From Nereocystis luetkeana (Eukaryota; Sar; Phaeophyceae; Laminariales; Laminariaceae): DNA of 64,000 nt. Positions 31,601 to 41,537 of the stretch are shown here, in pieces (the first letter of the stretch is position 1; every line of letters starts with the position of its first letter). The stretch is from contig JARUPZ010000035.1 in assembly GCA_031213475.1 (NCBI GenBank), positions 4,640,953-4,704,952 of the forward strand, written 5' to 3'. A model generated the notes under the pieces. It had not been told where the DNA came from and ran no database searches. It saw only the letters and a list, made by a program, of their open reading frames with translations. Both the position numbers and the translations under genes were made by a program.

Positions 31601-33864
31601 AATCTGTATGGCATGGCTCGTGCGCACGTGATTTGCCGAGTGGGACCTGTGTGACGCGGCTCTTGCACCCGACGTAGTATATGAGATCGGCAAATGTACA
31701 CCAGGTAGGATGATCTACTGTGAATTGTCTAGATCATGTAGATCATCTACACTACTACTGTAGGTCGTGATTTGCCCAATGCGTGAAACCGTTGATCTGT
31801 ATGATACGGTTTTTGCACATGTCTGAGCGGCCAATACGTACAGGATCTAGATTATATGTTAACGTAATCACCGTTTGTATTGAATATTAGTATGCAAAAT
31901 GTTATTATATTTTGGGACAGAGTGGTATACAGTATCGTGATATGCCCAACGCGCGTGAAACCCTGTTGTTGGCTCACCGTGTTTGTCTTGCTTGCGCGTG
32001 AACGGCGTTGCCAACTAGACCTACCTCTTGTCTGCCGCATTCGATACTGGACCCGTCTGTTGCCGACCGCAACTTGTGCAACTTGCATGGCAGGAAGCTT
32101 TCTACGGCAAGGAGATAACCTTGGCCGATCGAAACGTCGTCGAATCGGAGGCGGACAGCATCTACTCCACCGCACGAGAGGAAGATGTCTCCTTTCTTGT
32201 CGTGGGCGACCCGCTCTGCGCCACTACGCACACGGATCTCATCATCCGGGCCAGGGAGTTGGGGATCAAGGTGAGGGAGCTGATGATTGTGGCGTGGTGA
32301 TGATGGTGGTGGTGACGAGTGGTGGTGTTGGTGTTGGTGGTGGAAGTTGTTGAGGTTGTGCTTGGGGCAAGGGGAAGGAGGCGAGAAGGAAAGAGGGAGG
32401 GGAGGGGAGGTGAGGCTAGGGAGAGGGGGAGGAAGCGGAGGGGGAGGGCGAAAGAACGGTGTTGCTGATGTTTTATGTTGTTTGCGTTGTTGTTCGCGTT
32501 GTTGTTGGTTGTTGATGGGTTGTGGTTGTGATATTGGGCAATGATGCTGACGTCGGATGCCTCAGACGGCAGTAACAGAGCAACGACTACTGCATCGATC
32601 CGCTGTGTTGTCCTTTGTTGGATCCTTTGAAAATGCGAAAAAAACATACATTTTTCGGCTTGTTACGCAGGCGCTGACGACCGAAAAAAGTGTTCCACTG
32701 CTTCCTGTGCTGTCATTCGAGGCAGATGGTATTTTTATGGCTTTGACAGGCCACCAAGACAAGCGGCGTGTACAACACTGCCATACGTAGCCCGTTTCGC
32801 CGGAGCAGCGTCTGAAGTGCTGGACTCCACACACGGAATGAAGGAACCATAAAACTATCTCACTTGTGCACTATTACGGGGTAAGGTGACATATAATATA
32901 GTATCATAGTAACAAATAGTAATCAGAACCAAGTATGGCGTGTAAACATAGGGAAATACCTCCTTTTTGGGTCCATCGTGAGTTCTGATTATTACGGGGG
33001 ACCGCAGTAAAAAGGACCAAATATTGTTAGTAAAAATAGGTAAATTTACAGGTTTTTGTGTCTACCGTAGGTCCTATTTACTATGGCCCCTCGAAATAGT
33101 ACTGTGCCCTATATGCCGTAATGACAGTAGCGCGATACGGTGGCGGTGACCGTCAGTACCAGTACCGTCGCTTGGCTCCGAGCAGAAACACCCGCGCCTC
33201 TGCCATACATGCCAAGCGCCTTGCACGCATGTGCAGCTGCAGCTCGTAGTGTGGATGGACCCGATTCTCAGCCCCTGCTGATAAGGCTGTGAGTTGTTGG
33301 CTGACTACAAGCCGCCGACTACTACTAATAGTAATAGTCATTGGAGTTGGCGTCATTCGAGGTGTTGTGGTTATTGAATAGTCGCGTGCGTAAAAAAATG
33401 TGTCCGGGGTTGCTTGTGTTTGTCTCTCGCCGGCTCGTTTTGCGGCTCGGCGTTGTTTTTGTGTTTTTCCTCTATGGAATTAAAGTCAGTTGCGATTGGC
33501 GGCTTATTTATCGCCACCCCACTAATAATAGGTAATCTTATGCTAATAGAACCCACGATAGACCCAAAAAAACATGTATCCAGCCCGTCAAACAGCGGTC
33601 TCCTATTTGGGGCGGCCATAGTAATACATACTGTAGTAATCAGAACACACCATGGACCCGAAATCCACATCTTTGATTCTGATTATTTCTATCAGTAGTA
33701 TGAGTAGTATGAAGGTTGTGAGTAGTATGAGTTGTATGAGTTGTATGAGTAGTAGTATTATAAATAGTATTGGTAATATGTTCCCCCGTGGTAATAACCC
33801 TCTCCTTTCTACGCCCCCTTGCCGCGCCTCCCCTTCCTCCCCTCGCCTTCTGCCCTCTGTCTGT

Positions 33865-33911
<47 letters not shown>

Positions 33912-35987
33912 CCCGTCAAGGTCGAGGTTATCCACAACGCGTCCGTCATGGGGGCGGTGGCGTCGTGTGGACTGCAGCTGTACAACTTCGGACAGACGGT
34001 GTCCATCCCTCTGTGGGAGGAAAATTGGGAGCCGGACAGCTTCCACGAGAAGATCAGGGTTAACAAGGCGGTATGTACTAGACGGTATGGCAAGATAGTA
34101 CATTTCGCTACCTGAGGCTACCTAGGGCTGTGACTTGGCTCTCTACACGAAATCACGACTATTTATGTTTTACGGGGGGGAACATAGCACATCTCGGACA
34201 GTTCATCTACGGATCGTTCCGACAGCTCATGATCTAGATCTTCCAAGGCAGATATATCATATCTTCCCCGGCTTGTATGATCTAGCTCGGGTTACCGAGT
34301 GGGATCTGTAAAATCTGCATGATCTATCTACTGTGCCACATGTTTTCCGGGTTGGACCTGTGCTATGTGCAGATCCTCCACAACCTCTCACAATGGCGGA
34401 TGAGGAACTAGATTATATGCAGTAGATAGATCAGGTAGATCATGAGCTGTCCGAGAGATGAAACATAGTAATACATACCAGTATTAATCGTGACCAAATA
34501 GGGTGTGTGAACTTACAGTAGGGGTATAAATGATTATTGGGTCCATCGTGCGTTCTGATTACTACTGTATGTACTATTACGGGGGACCATAGTTAACAGG
34601 ACCTATGGTACACATAAAAACCTATATGTTTAACCATTTTTACTAAAAATATTTGGTCCTGTTAACTATGGCCCCCCGTAATACTATGTATTACTATATA
34701 TTACTATGTATTACTATGTATTACTATGTATTACTATGTATTACTATGTATTACTATGTATTACTATAGCCCCCCGTAGTAGGTGGGTGTGGCGAAAAGA
34801 AACATAACTGTACTGTAACTGATACCCTGGTACCAGGTATAGTTTTTCGACCATGAAAATCACGCTTTGTCCAGCCGCAAAGGCGCCAGTCAGACACAAT
34901 GGCGCAACAATCCGCAAAATTGTCCGCACGCAGCCGGACTGGACTGTGTTACCTACACCGGTAGCCAAGTATTGATAGCAATTGGTCGGCGGCGTATACC
35001 TAAGCATTCTTCCGCTCTAAGTTTTTGTAGCCTGTCCTGTGACCGCCGGCTCAATATTTTGGCCACGACTTAATGCCAGAACAACAGCAACAACTCAGCC
35101 AAGTCACAGCCCTGCCTTAGGCGCAAGAGCAGTATCGCGGTCTTAGCAGTATGTACAGTAGTTCCGTTCCGGCAATTGAACTATCGATGTCAATAGCGGC
35201 GGCAGTATTTCGCTGCCGGAAGCGCAAACCCTTTTGCCCTCAAAAGGAAGGGGGTACCTTTCGGTGCGCGATAGATCTTCGACGTATTTCTCATCTTGCA
35301 CGTGTTTTGATTCCCAACCGCGTTCAACCCGCCTCGTTGGTGCACAGAACGGCATGCACACCTTGTGCCTCCTGGACATCAAGGTCAAGGAGCCTGACTT
35401 CGAAAAAATGGCAAGGGGAAAGATCTCCTACCTGCCCCCGCGATACATGTCGGTGAGACCCAACAAAAACGTTGTGACGTATTGCAACGTATTTTTTCAA
35501 GGTAGTTTAGTTGGTTCGATATTCTCCTCTTCCGTTGACGAACATGCTTGAATTCGGATGAGGGTATGGCTTCGGACATATCGTCTGCAGATAAATCATG
35601 ATCTAGATATTTTCAGGGAAGACGTTTTCCTGGTCTGCCGGACGGACTCGTAAAAAACCTGCACGATCTACGACACGTTTCCTGGGTTGGATTTGTGCTA
35701 CACAGATCCTGCACAATCTATCATAATAGTGGGCAGGTTGGGATCTGTAGATCATCTATCTGTAGATGATCTGTGCACGGGGTCTGTTTGTTTCCATGAA
35801 CTTCAACAAAAGTGATTTTTTTGCTCCTCGCACGGAGCGCTACTTTTGTCGCAGGCTATACATTTACACCCCTGAGAGAAAAAAGCGACGACACACTCGC
35901 CTTTGCCTGCAATCCCATGCCTCCCTCTGCTGGGTCGCCCCCCGCCCCGCCCCCTCCGCGACTACGGCCATGCATGATATCGAGTGC

Positions 35988-36028
<41 letters not shown>

Positions 36029-38483
36029 AATTGCTGCCGCCTGCGTGCGTGCGCCTGTCAATTCCTACGACGACGGCGAGACAGGAAGGGGACAAAACAA
36101 GCAAATTAAGTTTAGGTGGAATACCAGTATGTGGAAACAATATAGGCGCCCAAAGGTAGGAGTTGTCTCTATTGCGGAGGACCATAGTAAATAGGACCTA
36201 CGGTGCACACAAAAGCCTATCTATTTACCTATTTTTACTAACAACATTTGGTCCTATTTACTATGGTCCCCCGTAATATTAGGAGTTTAGGAACGGTGCT
36301 CCCGTCACGAGAAGGGATGCGTGGTCAATGGTCCAATGATCGAACGACTAAGGCAAGCAACGAATGTGTACGCCCCCCCTTGCTCCGTCTCGGAAGGGAT
36401 GCAAGTCAATGATAAAAAAACTTGAGGCAAGCAACAAATGAGTAACCCCCCTCCCCCCAACCACCCCCTGTCGCATTTGCACACCTAACGGACGGGCCGT
36501 CGCTTGCTTGGACCTTGGTTGACTGGAAGGTGGGCACGGCGTTAGAGCAGCTGTTGGAAGTGGAGGCGAGAAAGGGCGAGGGGGTGTACGGGCCGGACTC
36601 GCTGTGCGTGGGACTTGTTCGGCTGGGGCAGCCGACGCAACAGATTGTCGCGGGCTCGATGAGGTGAGAGGGGTGCGGTATGGGTGTTTCTTGTTCTTTT
36701 TGGCGCTGTTGTTGGTGTTTTGTTGTTGGTGTTGTTGTTGTTGTTCTTGGTGATGTTATTGCTGTTTTGTTGTTGGTTTTGGATTTGGTGCTGTTGTTGC
36801 TGTTTTGCTGTTGGCGTTGGGGGTGGTGTTGTTTAGTTGTTGTTACTGGATGAGGTGGAAGGGGTTGGGCGGGTTGTCTGTTGGTGGTGATGGTGGTGGT
36901 GATGGTGGTGGTGGTGCTGTTGTTGATGAAGTTCTTCTTGCTGCTGCTTGTGCTGCTGCTGTTGTTGGTGTTGTTCTCACGCCAACTCATCGCCACAATC
37001 TATCCCATGTCTACAAGACAAGCAAACAAATACGGCGAGGAAGAAACAATACAGCCCACGAAAAAAAAAAGTAAGCGACGTGATAGAGATCGCGCCCAGC
37101 AAACCAAAAACTGAAATGAAACTCAAACCTATATAACACGTCGTGGTCTATGCGTGGTACAAGGGGCTGCGTCGTTGGAGAATGACGCGAGGAGCTCGGC
37201 TTCCGGTCGGTGATCTTTTGTTGACCGTCGTCTGTTTTGCGACCCTACTCGCTCGTTTGCTCGCTCGCTCGACCGTGACTCTCACTCTGCTGGTTCTGCA
37301 CCCTGGAACGATGACATCCTGCCAGTTTTCTTGTGGGCGTGCTGACTGAACTGGCGGTGTTGGGGGCTGTCGAGGGTGCTTACACTATTAATAAGACCTA
37401 CTACCGGTAGCTGACAAACCAGAAGTCCTTAAGGGGTTAAATCAAACCATTTTTACGAGAGGCGACTGCAATACATATCAGGTAGTAATAATACATACCA
37501 GGTACATAATTGTAACTATATAGTATTGTAATTATCACCCAAGATGGACCCAAAAACCATGCACTTTTCTAGTATCCCCCTGATGCTGTATGATTGATTA
37601 CACTGTTTGGTTCTGATTACTATGATACTGTGTTCCCCCACAATGGCTGACGAGCGTGGGGAGGGTTTAGGCCAAGCAGTCCGTAGACCATCTGAAAGGG
37701 TTTCGCGATTTAATGTATATATATATAGAGAGAGAGGGAGAGATCCGTTGGGGTCGGTCGCCCGTCGCGCGCGGCTCGCGTGTGTGGCTGATCCCGACGT
37801 CGCCGGTATAGCCGCGACCCCTGTTGTAACACGTTTGTGCGCCCTTTTTCTCTCCGTTCCGTTGCGATTGTCGCGCCTCACCATGGCGAGCGCGAAAGCC
37901 TGATCCTAGCCTCAGTGCTCACTATCAATAAATAGAGCAACAAAAGCTGCCACTCGAAAAGTGCCGTTGTGGCATTGCTGTGTCGTACATGACTTCCCTT
38001 CAAGCTATCCAGCACTGTCTAATTTCAGAAACCTGACCGAGTTATGCTCGTTTCTTTTAGTATTGTACTGCATCTAGGTATACGTAGAAATCAGAAACTT
38101 GACCGATCTCAATACGGCCGTTTCTTACCCGTGTCGTGTACCTGGCAGTTCAGAACAATGGACCGATTGATGGCCGTTTCTTACCATCGATAATACCCAC
38201 CGGAATACGGTTCCACCCCTTTTTGCGCGCTACTGTCTCAATTCCTTCCAGCGAGCTGCTGGGCGTGGACTTTGGCGCTCCGCTGCACTCGCTCGTGATT
38301 TGCGGGACGACGCATCCCCTCGAGGACGAGTTGCTGAAGTGGCATAGGGTGCAAAAGCCCCCCACGCCGGCAGAGGGTAGCGAACTCGCAGAAGAAGTAG
38401 AGGGCGGCGAAAGAGCAGAAGAAGCGGGGGGAGGCGAAGGGGAGGGGGCAGAGGGGGACGCACGAGAAGGGGGTTCGCGGTAA
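28515..38483 (+). CDS. DPH5: Diphthine methyl ester synthase
   Basis: DPH5 is the cytosolic SAM-dependent methyltransferase that methylates the modified histidine of eEF2 in the second step of diphthamide synthesis. Six exons join in phase to give 311 aa. Residues 1-46 hold the N-terminal [21 protein letters not shown]-pocket segment. Residues 47-105 hold [29 protein letters not shown] and [14 protein letters not shown]. Residues 106-155 hold [20 protein letters not shown]. Residues 156-190 hold [13 protein letters not shown]. Residues 191-235 hold ALEQLLEVE and [10 protein letters not shown]. The last exon holds [18 protein letters not shown] and THPLEDELL. This is the full family length (about 285 aa) plus a Glu/Gly-rich tail of about 40 residues. 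In the GDPFGATTH motif familiar from other DPH5 proteins, FG is replaced by LC. Confidence 0.95.
29067..29383 (-). mobile_element. tRNA-derived SINE copy 2 (uninterrupted)
   Basis: It has the same head, body and poly-A end as 26040-27219, without the inserted transposon. In this copy the anticodon-arm region reads CTATCATAATC, so the loop has diverged. B box: GGGTTCAAGCC on the - strand. Confidence 0.85.
29735..30652 (+). mobile_element. Non-LTR retrotransposon fragment (end of reverse transcriptase ORF)
   Basis: A 305-codon frame contains the C-terminal part of a LINE-type ORF2: [55 protein letters not shown] and [17 protein letters not shown]. It then has an Arg-rich [14 protein letters not shown] segment. 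This region follows the polymerase core in LINE proteins. The YADD catalytic motif, endonuclease and 5' part are absent, so it is 5'-truncated and dead. The first 80 codons do not look like RT and may be host sequence. The end GAATAGAATAG may be the element's 3' end. Confidence 0.85.
31455..31865 (+). repeat. Repeat D copy
   Basis: AGATCAGATAGATCAGATC at the left, GGATAGATATATCCCTAATC, two GGG(A/T)CTGTGTGACG-like blocks and GTAGATCATCTAC. Confidence 0.7.
32094..32270 (+). CDS. DPH5: DPH5 exon 2
   Basis: Acceptor TGGCAG| and donor AAG|GTGAGG; 59 codons, [20 protein letters not shown] to ARELGIK; phase 0. Confidence 0.95.
32870..32989. repeat. Repeat C (MITE-like, related to family A)
   Basis: GTAATCAGAACCAAGTATGG and GGGTCCATCGTGAGTTCTGATT. 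Relatives are at 33525-33690, 34466-34565 and 37478-37640. Confidence 0.6.
32990..33099. mobile_element. MITE family A copy
   Basis: ATTACGGGGGACCGCAG ... GGCCCCTCGAAATAG, directly abutting a repeat C. Confidence 0.8.
33525..33690. repeat. Repeat C copies
   Basis: AATAGAACCCACGATAGACCC, then GTAATCAGAACACACCATGG; decayed. Confidence 0.5.
33858..33912 (+). repeat. (CTGC)n tract at the DPH5 exon 3 acceptor
   Basis: CTGT and about 12 CTGC units end 8 bp before the acceptor CGTCAAG|. No other pyrimidine tract is available, so the microsatellite must act as one. Confidence 0.85.
33921..34070 (+). CDS. DPH5: DPH5 exon 3
   Basis: Acceptor GTCAAG| and donor GCG|GTATGT; 50 codons, [13 protein letters not shown] to HEKIRVNKA; phase 0. 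Confidence 0.94.
34188..34460 (+). repeat. Repeat D copy
   Basis: GATCTAGATCTTCCAAGGCAG, GTTTTCCGGGTTGGACCTGTG and the CTCACAATGGCGGATGAGG block. Confidence 0.75.
34573..34684. mobile_element. MITE family A copy
   Basis: CTATTACGGGGGACCATAG ... CTATGGCCCCCCGTAATAC; nearly perfect palindrome. Confidence 0.9.
34681..34770. repeat. (ATTACTATGT)n tandem repeat
   Basis: About eight 10-bp units start exactly at the end of the MITE and resemble its terminal bases. Confidence 0.9.
35348..35452 (+). CDS. DPH5: DPH5 exon 4
   Basis: Acceptor GCACAG| and donor TCG|GTGAGA; 35 codons, [18 protein letters not shown] to PPRYMS; phase 0. Confidence 0.94.
35575..35780 (+). repeat. Repeat D copy
   Basis: GATCTAGATATTTTCAGGGAAG, TTCCTGGGTTGGATTTGTGC and GTAGATCATCTATCTGTAG. 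Confidence 0.75.
35925..36027 (+). repeat. Repeat E end with 39-C run
   Basis: ACTACGGCCATGCATGATAT, CGAGTGCA and then 39 consecutive C (35989-36027), the longest homopolymer in the window. Confidence 0.85.
36169..36279. mobile_element. MITE family A copy
   Basis: CTATTGCGGAGGACCATAG ... CTATGGTCCCCCGTAATAT. Confidence 0.9.
36300..36455 (+). repeat. Two tandem repeat F modules
   Basis: GGGATGCGTGGTCAATGGTCC with C7, then GGGATGCAAGTCAATG with a C-rich end 75 bp before the DPH5 exon 5 acceptor. Confidence 0.75.
36530..36663 (+). CDS. DPH5: DPH5 exon 5
   Basis: Acceptor TGGAAG| and donor [29 protein letters not shown] to QQIVAGSM plus two bases of Ser (phase 2). Confidence 0.92.
36664..38251 (+). 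other. DPH5 intron 5
   Basis: A TTG/GTT-rich stretch (36680-36990), repeat C (37478-37640) and short direct repeats with GACCGA...GGCCGTTTCTTACC near the 3' end. I see no gene. Confidence 0.6.
37478..37640. repeat. Repeat C copy
   Basis: GATGGACCCAAAAACCATG and TTGGTTCTGATTACTATG. Confidence 0.5.
38252..38483 (+). CDS. DPH5: DPH5 exon 6 (stop)
   Basis: Acceptor CTTCCAG|C completes Ser. It encodes [30 protein letters not shown] and an acidic Glu/Gly tail; TAA at 38481-38483. Confidence 0.93.
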
Positions 38484-38700
38484 CGCCTGTGGAACGTGGA
38501 ACGCCTGTGGAACGTGGAACGCCTGTGGAACGTGGAACGCCTGTGGAACGTGGAACGTTTTTTAGCGTTGTTGCGTTATTGGGTTGTTGTCGACGGACTG
38601 CTGCACGTATGAAGGAAAAACAGTGGAACGCCTGTGGAACGTGGAACGTTTTTTAGCATTGTTGCGTTGTTGGGTTGTTGTCGACGGACTGCTGCACGTA
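38484..38700. repeat. CGCCTGTGGAACGTGGAA minisatellite
   Basis: About four 18-bp units start one base after the DPH5 stop. A larger repeat of about 120 bp (unit plus TTTTTTAGC...CTGCACGTATGAAGG) follows twice. Confidence 0.9.
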
Positions 38701-38861
38701 TGAAGGAAAAACAGATACAGTGCGGATGTTGTACATGAGATTCGGCGTTTTGTTGTGTTTTTTTAATTCTCCCGACGCCGAGAGCAGAAGCTCAGGCGGA
38801 GGGAGGAGAACGAGATGAAGCTCTGCGGTAACGCCTTTGGAATGAGCTAAACAGTCACACA

Positions 38862-39125
38862 CATCGGACAGATCGGATAGATCAGATCCCCACGTAATGG
38901 TCTAGATATGATGTCAGGGAACATGGTTTCCTGATCTGTTTGTTCTACTAATGGCTCAAGTTGCCGGGTGGAGGTCGTGTAACCTGCGTGACGTAGGACA
39001 ATGTTTAATGGTTTAGGTCTGTACTGTACAGATCCTGCACAACGAAATCGCAACGGCAGGTTAGAATCTACTGTAGATGATCTACCAGGTATCTGATTTA
39101 CAGATAGATCGCGATCTGCTCGATT
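38862..39125 (+). repeat. Repeat D copy
   Basis: GGACAGATCGGATAGATCAG, CAAGTTGCCGGGTGGAGG, GGTCTGTACTGTACAGATCC. Confidence 0.75.
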
Positions 39126-39541
39126 TGTGAACGTCCTCGTTGTGGTGTGGACGGACTACGCGTGAAGAAAAAGCGTGTACGGGCGTGGTACATGAGCTGA
39201 TGGCGTATTTTCCGACGTAGAGAGCAAAAGCAGAGGCGGGGAGAGGCGAGAAGACCACTTCGTCAGCACTCGCTAGACTCTTCCGTCAGCGCGGACTAAT
39301 TGGTCTAGCAGGTATTGTGCTTTATATATAGTCAACACTCCCGATCCCGGGTGTGGCATACTCACCAAGGTGCTAAATATATGCGTACTTATCGGTAAGG
39401 ACGTCCGGGTTATTCTGGACAAGGACACTACTACTGTACTCCCACCTGGCGTAGAAACTGGTCACCGTCAAGACACAGGGCACTCGCCAAACTCGGGGCA
39501 CATTGCAGACACACCTAAAAACAGGAGTATTCCCACACTAC

Positions 39542-40366
39542 GACCTATGCCAATGGGACAGCGAAGTTTCAATAAAGAGTTTGAATTTCAAAGATACCCG
39601 CCAAAAAAAATCACAACACGCTTCCTATGGTCCACGTAAAAAAAAAATCCTAACTTTTGGAAAAGCCCGATAAAAACAAATCTGGGGCCGATGCTGGGCC
39701 AACATCGGCTTGAGAAAAAACCCAGGCGGATCTTTGGTTCGAAGCGGCGAGATTCCGAGTCCTCGACAGACATCGATCAACGAAACCAACGATTGCGTCA
39801 TGAATTCTGAACGGAGTGCGCTCGTTAGGGGCTCCGACCCACCCTAGGGTCATCGTCTTCACACCATGGCCGGTGTCACGTGGCGGGAGCTGACCAGGCG
39901 TATGATACAAAAACATTTGGCCGCTGGTTTGCACAAAACAGGAGACAAAACTTCTCCATCCGTCTCGAATGGCAAAACATAGACTTTTTTTCAGGTTTGG
40001 GAGGATACCGTAGGACGCCGCCGGCAAGCTCTCGCCCCCTAGACCATGGATCCACCTGATATCTTCGAGACCGTTATCTATATTCGTTGGCCTTGCCAGA
40101 TATTGAGCGGGTTGGCCGTGGGCTGAGTCTATGTCGAGATCGAGCGTCTATCGTCGCACGAGCTGGTTTCGGTCACCGTGTTGACAATTTGTGACCAGAA
40201 AAACACAAATTGGGCCGCCTGCAGCCGTTGGGGGGAAAAAATAAAAAATCAAACATTTTTCTCTTTTTTTCCCACAGCGGCGGTACGAGAAAATTTCGGC
40301 TGCTTTTTTCAAAGCAATATATTTGAAAAAAAACTTTTGAACTTCGCGTTTCCATTGGCATAGGTC
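39542..40366. mobile_element. PIF/Harbinger-like element, second copy, inverted
   Basis: It begins GACCTATGCCAATGG and ends CCATTGGCATAGGTC. The interior is the reverse complement of 26082-26919 (for example CCGGCAAGCTCTCGCCCCCT against AGGGGGCGAGAGCTTGCCGG). The flanks are TAC and TAA, a 3-bp duplication with one change. 825 bp, no transposase. Confidence 0.87.
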
Positions 40367-40722
40367 TAATAGGTGCCGATTTGGCGAGCAACCCGAATAG
40401 AAATAAACTTCTCACGAAACTTGACATTTCTCAAGCGAAAAAACATCAAACTCTATTAATATTGATAGCGAGTCCCCCGAACGAAACCCAAATTCCCACG
40501 CAAGACCAAAAACACCAACTTGAATCAAGTTCCAAGCCAAGCGGGAACAAAAACCGGGAGCCGAAAGCAGCCAGCCCTACTGCTCCTCCTGCCTGCCGGA
40601 ATGCTTCAGCAGGTGGAGCGCATCATGGGTAACAAAAATTGCAGGAAAAACTGGAGATCGACATCCGATCCAACGTCGGACAATATCTCCTTCCCTCTCG
40701 GAGATTAAACGGAAAGAAAAAA

Positions 40723-41537
40723 CTACCGCCCAATCTGGGGATCGCGTCGAACGATCTCCCCCCGCCCTAAATCTAAGAAAGCGTCACCCTTTTGCGGATT
40801 GCCCTGCAATCGAGCTAGGCGCGACTGCCCAAACTTTGGCGGTCGGTCCTTGACGCCACCCATGCGCGACTTTCGCTCGCGCCCGAGCGCGTCTTCAAGC
40901 TGCCCCACCCTAATTGCAGTCCTCTCCATCAAGTCATTTTCGTCCTCCTCCTCCTCGTCCCCCGCTCCCCCCTCGCTTAAGTCTAGTACAACTCCTCCCT
41001 TCGTTTCCCTCTCGCTCAAGTTTGGGACAAGACCTTCCGATTCTCCCGCATCTTTTAGTTCCATCGTCGGCTTCCGGGAGGGCTTGGGCGTCGACGGCGA
41101 ATTCAATTCCGCTGATTCCCACGCGTCCTTAAGCTTCTGTGTCGCTTTTTGGGAGGTACCCGTAGTCGGCTTCGATATCATCACCTCCTCCTCCTCCTCC
41201 TCCTCCTCCTCCGAGCGCACCCCCGGAATCCCAAACGGTTGCCGCCCCTCGCTGTTATTAACCTCGCCGCTCCCACCACCCCCCCACGCTTTCGGATGGA
41301 GACCACAATCTGGTTCCTCCTCTCCCCCGCCAAGCTCCTCCTCCTCTATCACCTCCTCGTCCAGCCGCCTTCGTAGGAAGTTGGCGTAGCCCGGGTGGTG
41401 GGCGGCGGCAAATGCGACCCGAGATCGCCGCACAAGCCCCACAAGCCCAGCGGGACGGTCTTTCCGCGCGATCCCGGCGTCTATCGCGAACTGCAGGCGC
41501 GCCAGGGGTCCCCAGCCGGCCTTGAGCAGCCACGGGC
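40723..41537 (-). CDS. mTERF exon 8 (last repeat, acidic tail, stop)
   Basis: Acceptor CGCGCAG|GC completes a Gly codon. It encodes PWLLKAGWGPLARL ... HHPGYANFLRRR, then acidic repeats including QKLKDAWESAE/MELKDAGESEG. TAG at 40723-40725. The Glu run is coded by a (CTC)n tract at 41181-41213. Confidence 0.88.

Larger units (their letters stand above)
28653..32093 (+). other. DPH5 intron 1
   Basis: 3.4 kb carrying an antisense SINE (29067-29383), a sense non-LTR retrotransposon fragment (29735-30652), a G-run, and repeat D (31455-31865). Confidence 0.65.
32271..33920 (+). other. DPH5 intron 2
   Basis: A G/T-rich start, a family C element adjoining a MITE A (32870-33099), another family C copy (33525-33690), and a (CTGC)n tract at the acceptor. 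I see no gene. Confidence 0.6.
34071..35347 (+). other. DPH5 intron 3
   Basis: Repeat D (34188-34460), repeat C, a MITE A, and a 10-bp tandem array (34681-34770). I see no gene. Confidence 0.6.
35453..36529 (+). other. DPH5 intron 4
   Basis: Repeat D (35575-35780), repeat E with a 39-C run, a MITE A, and two repeat F modules just upstream of the acceptor. Confidence 0.65.
38484..40722. other. Convergent intergenic region DPH5-mTERF
   Basis: It holds an 18-bp minisatellite, repeat D and an inverted copy of the Harbinger-like element, with no gene seen. Confidence 0.65.

Noticed and set aside
32162-32647. 161-codon - strand frame rich in Asn, Thr and His
   Set aside because: Translation of T/G-rich simple sequence opposite DPH5 exon 2.
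36406-36996. 196-codon - strand frame rich in Asn and Thr
   Set aside because: Microsatellite translation opposite DPH5 exon 5 and intron 5.
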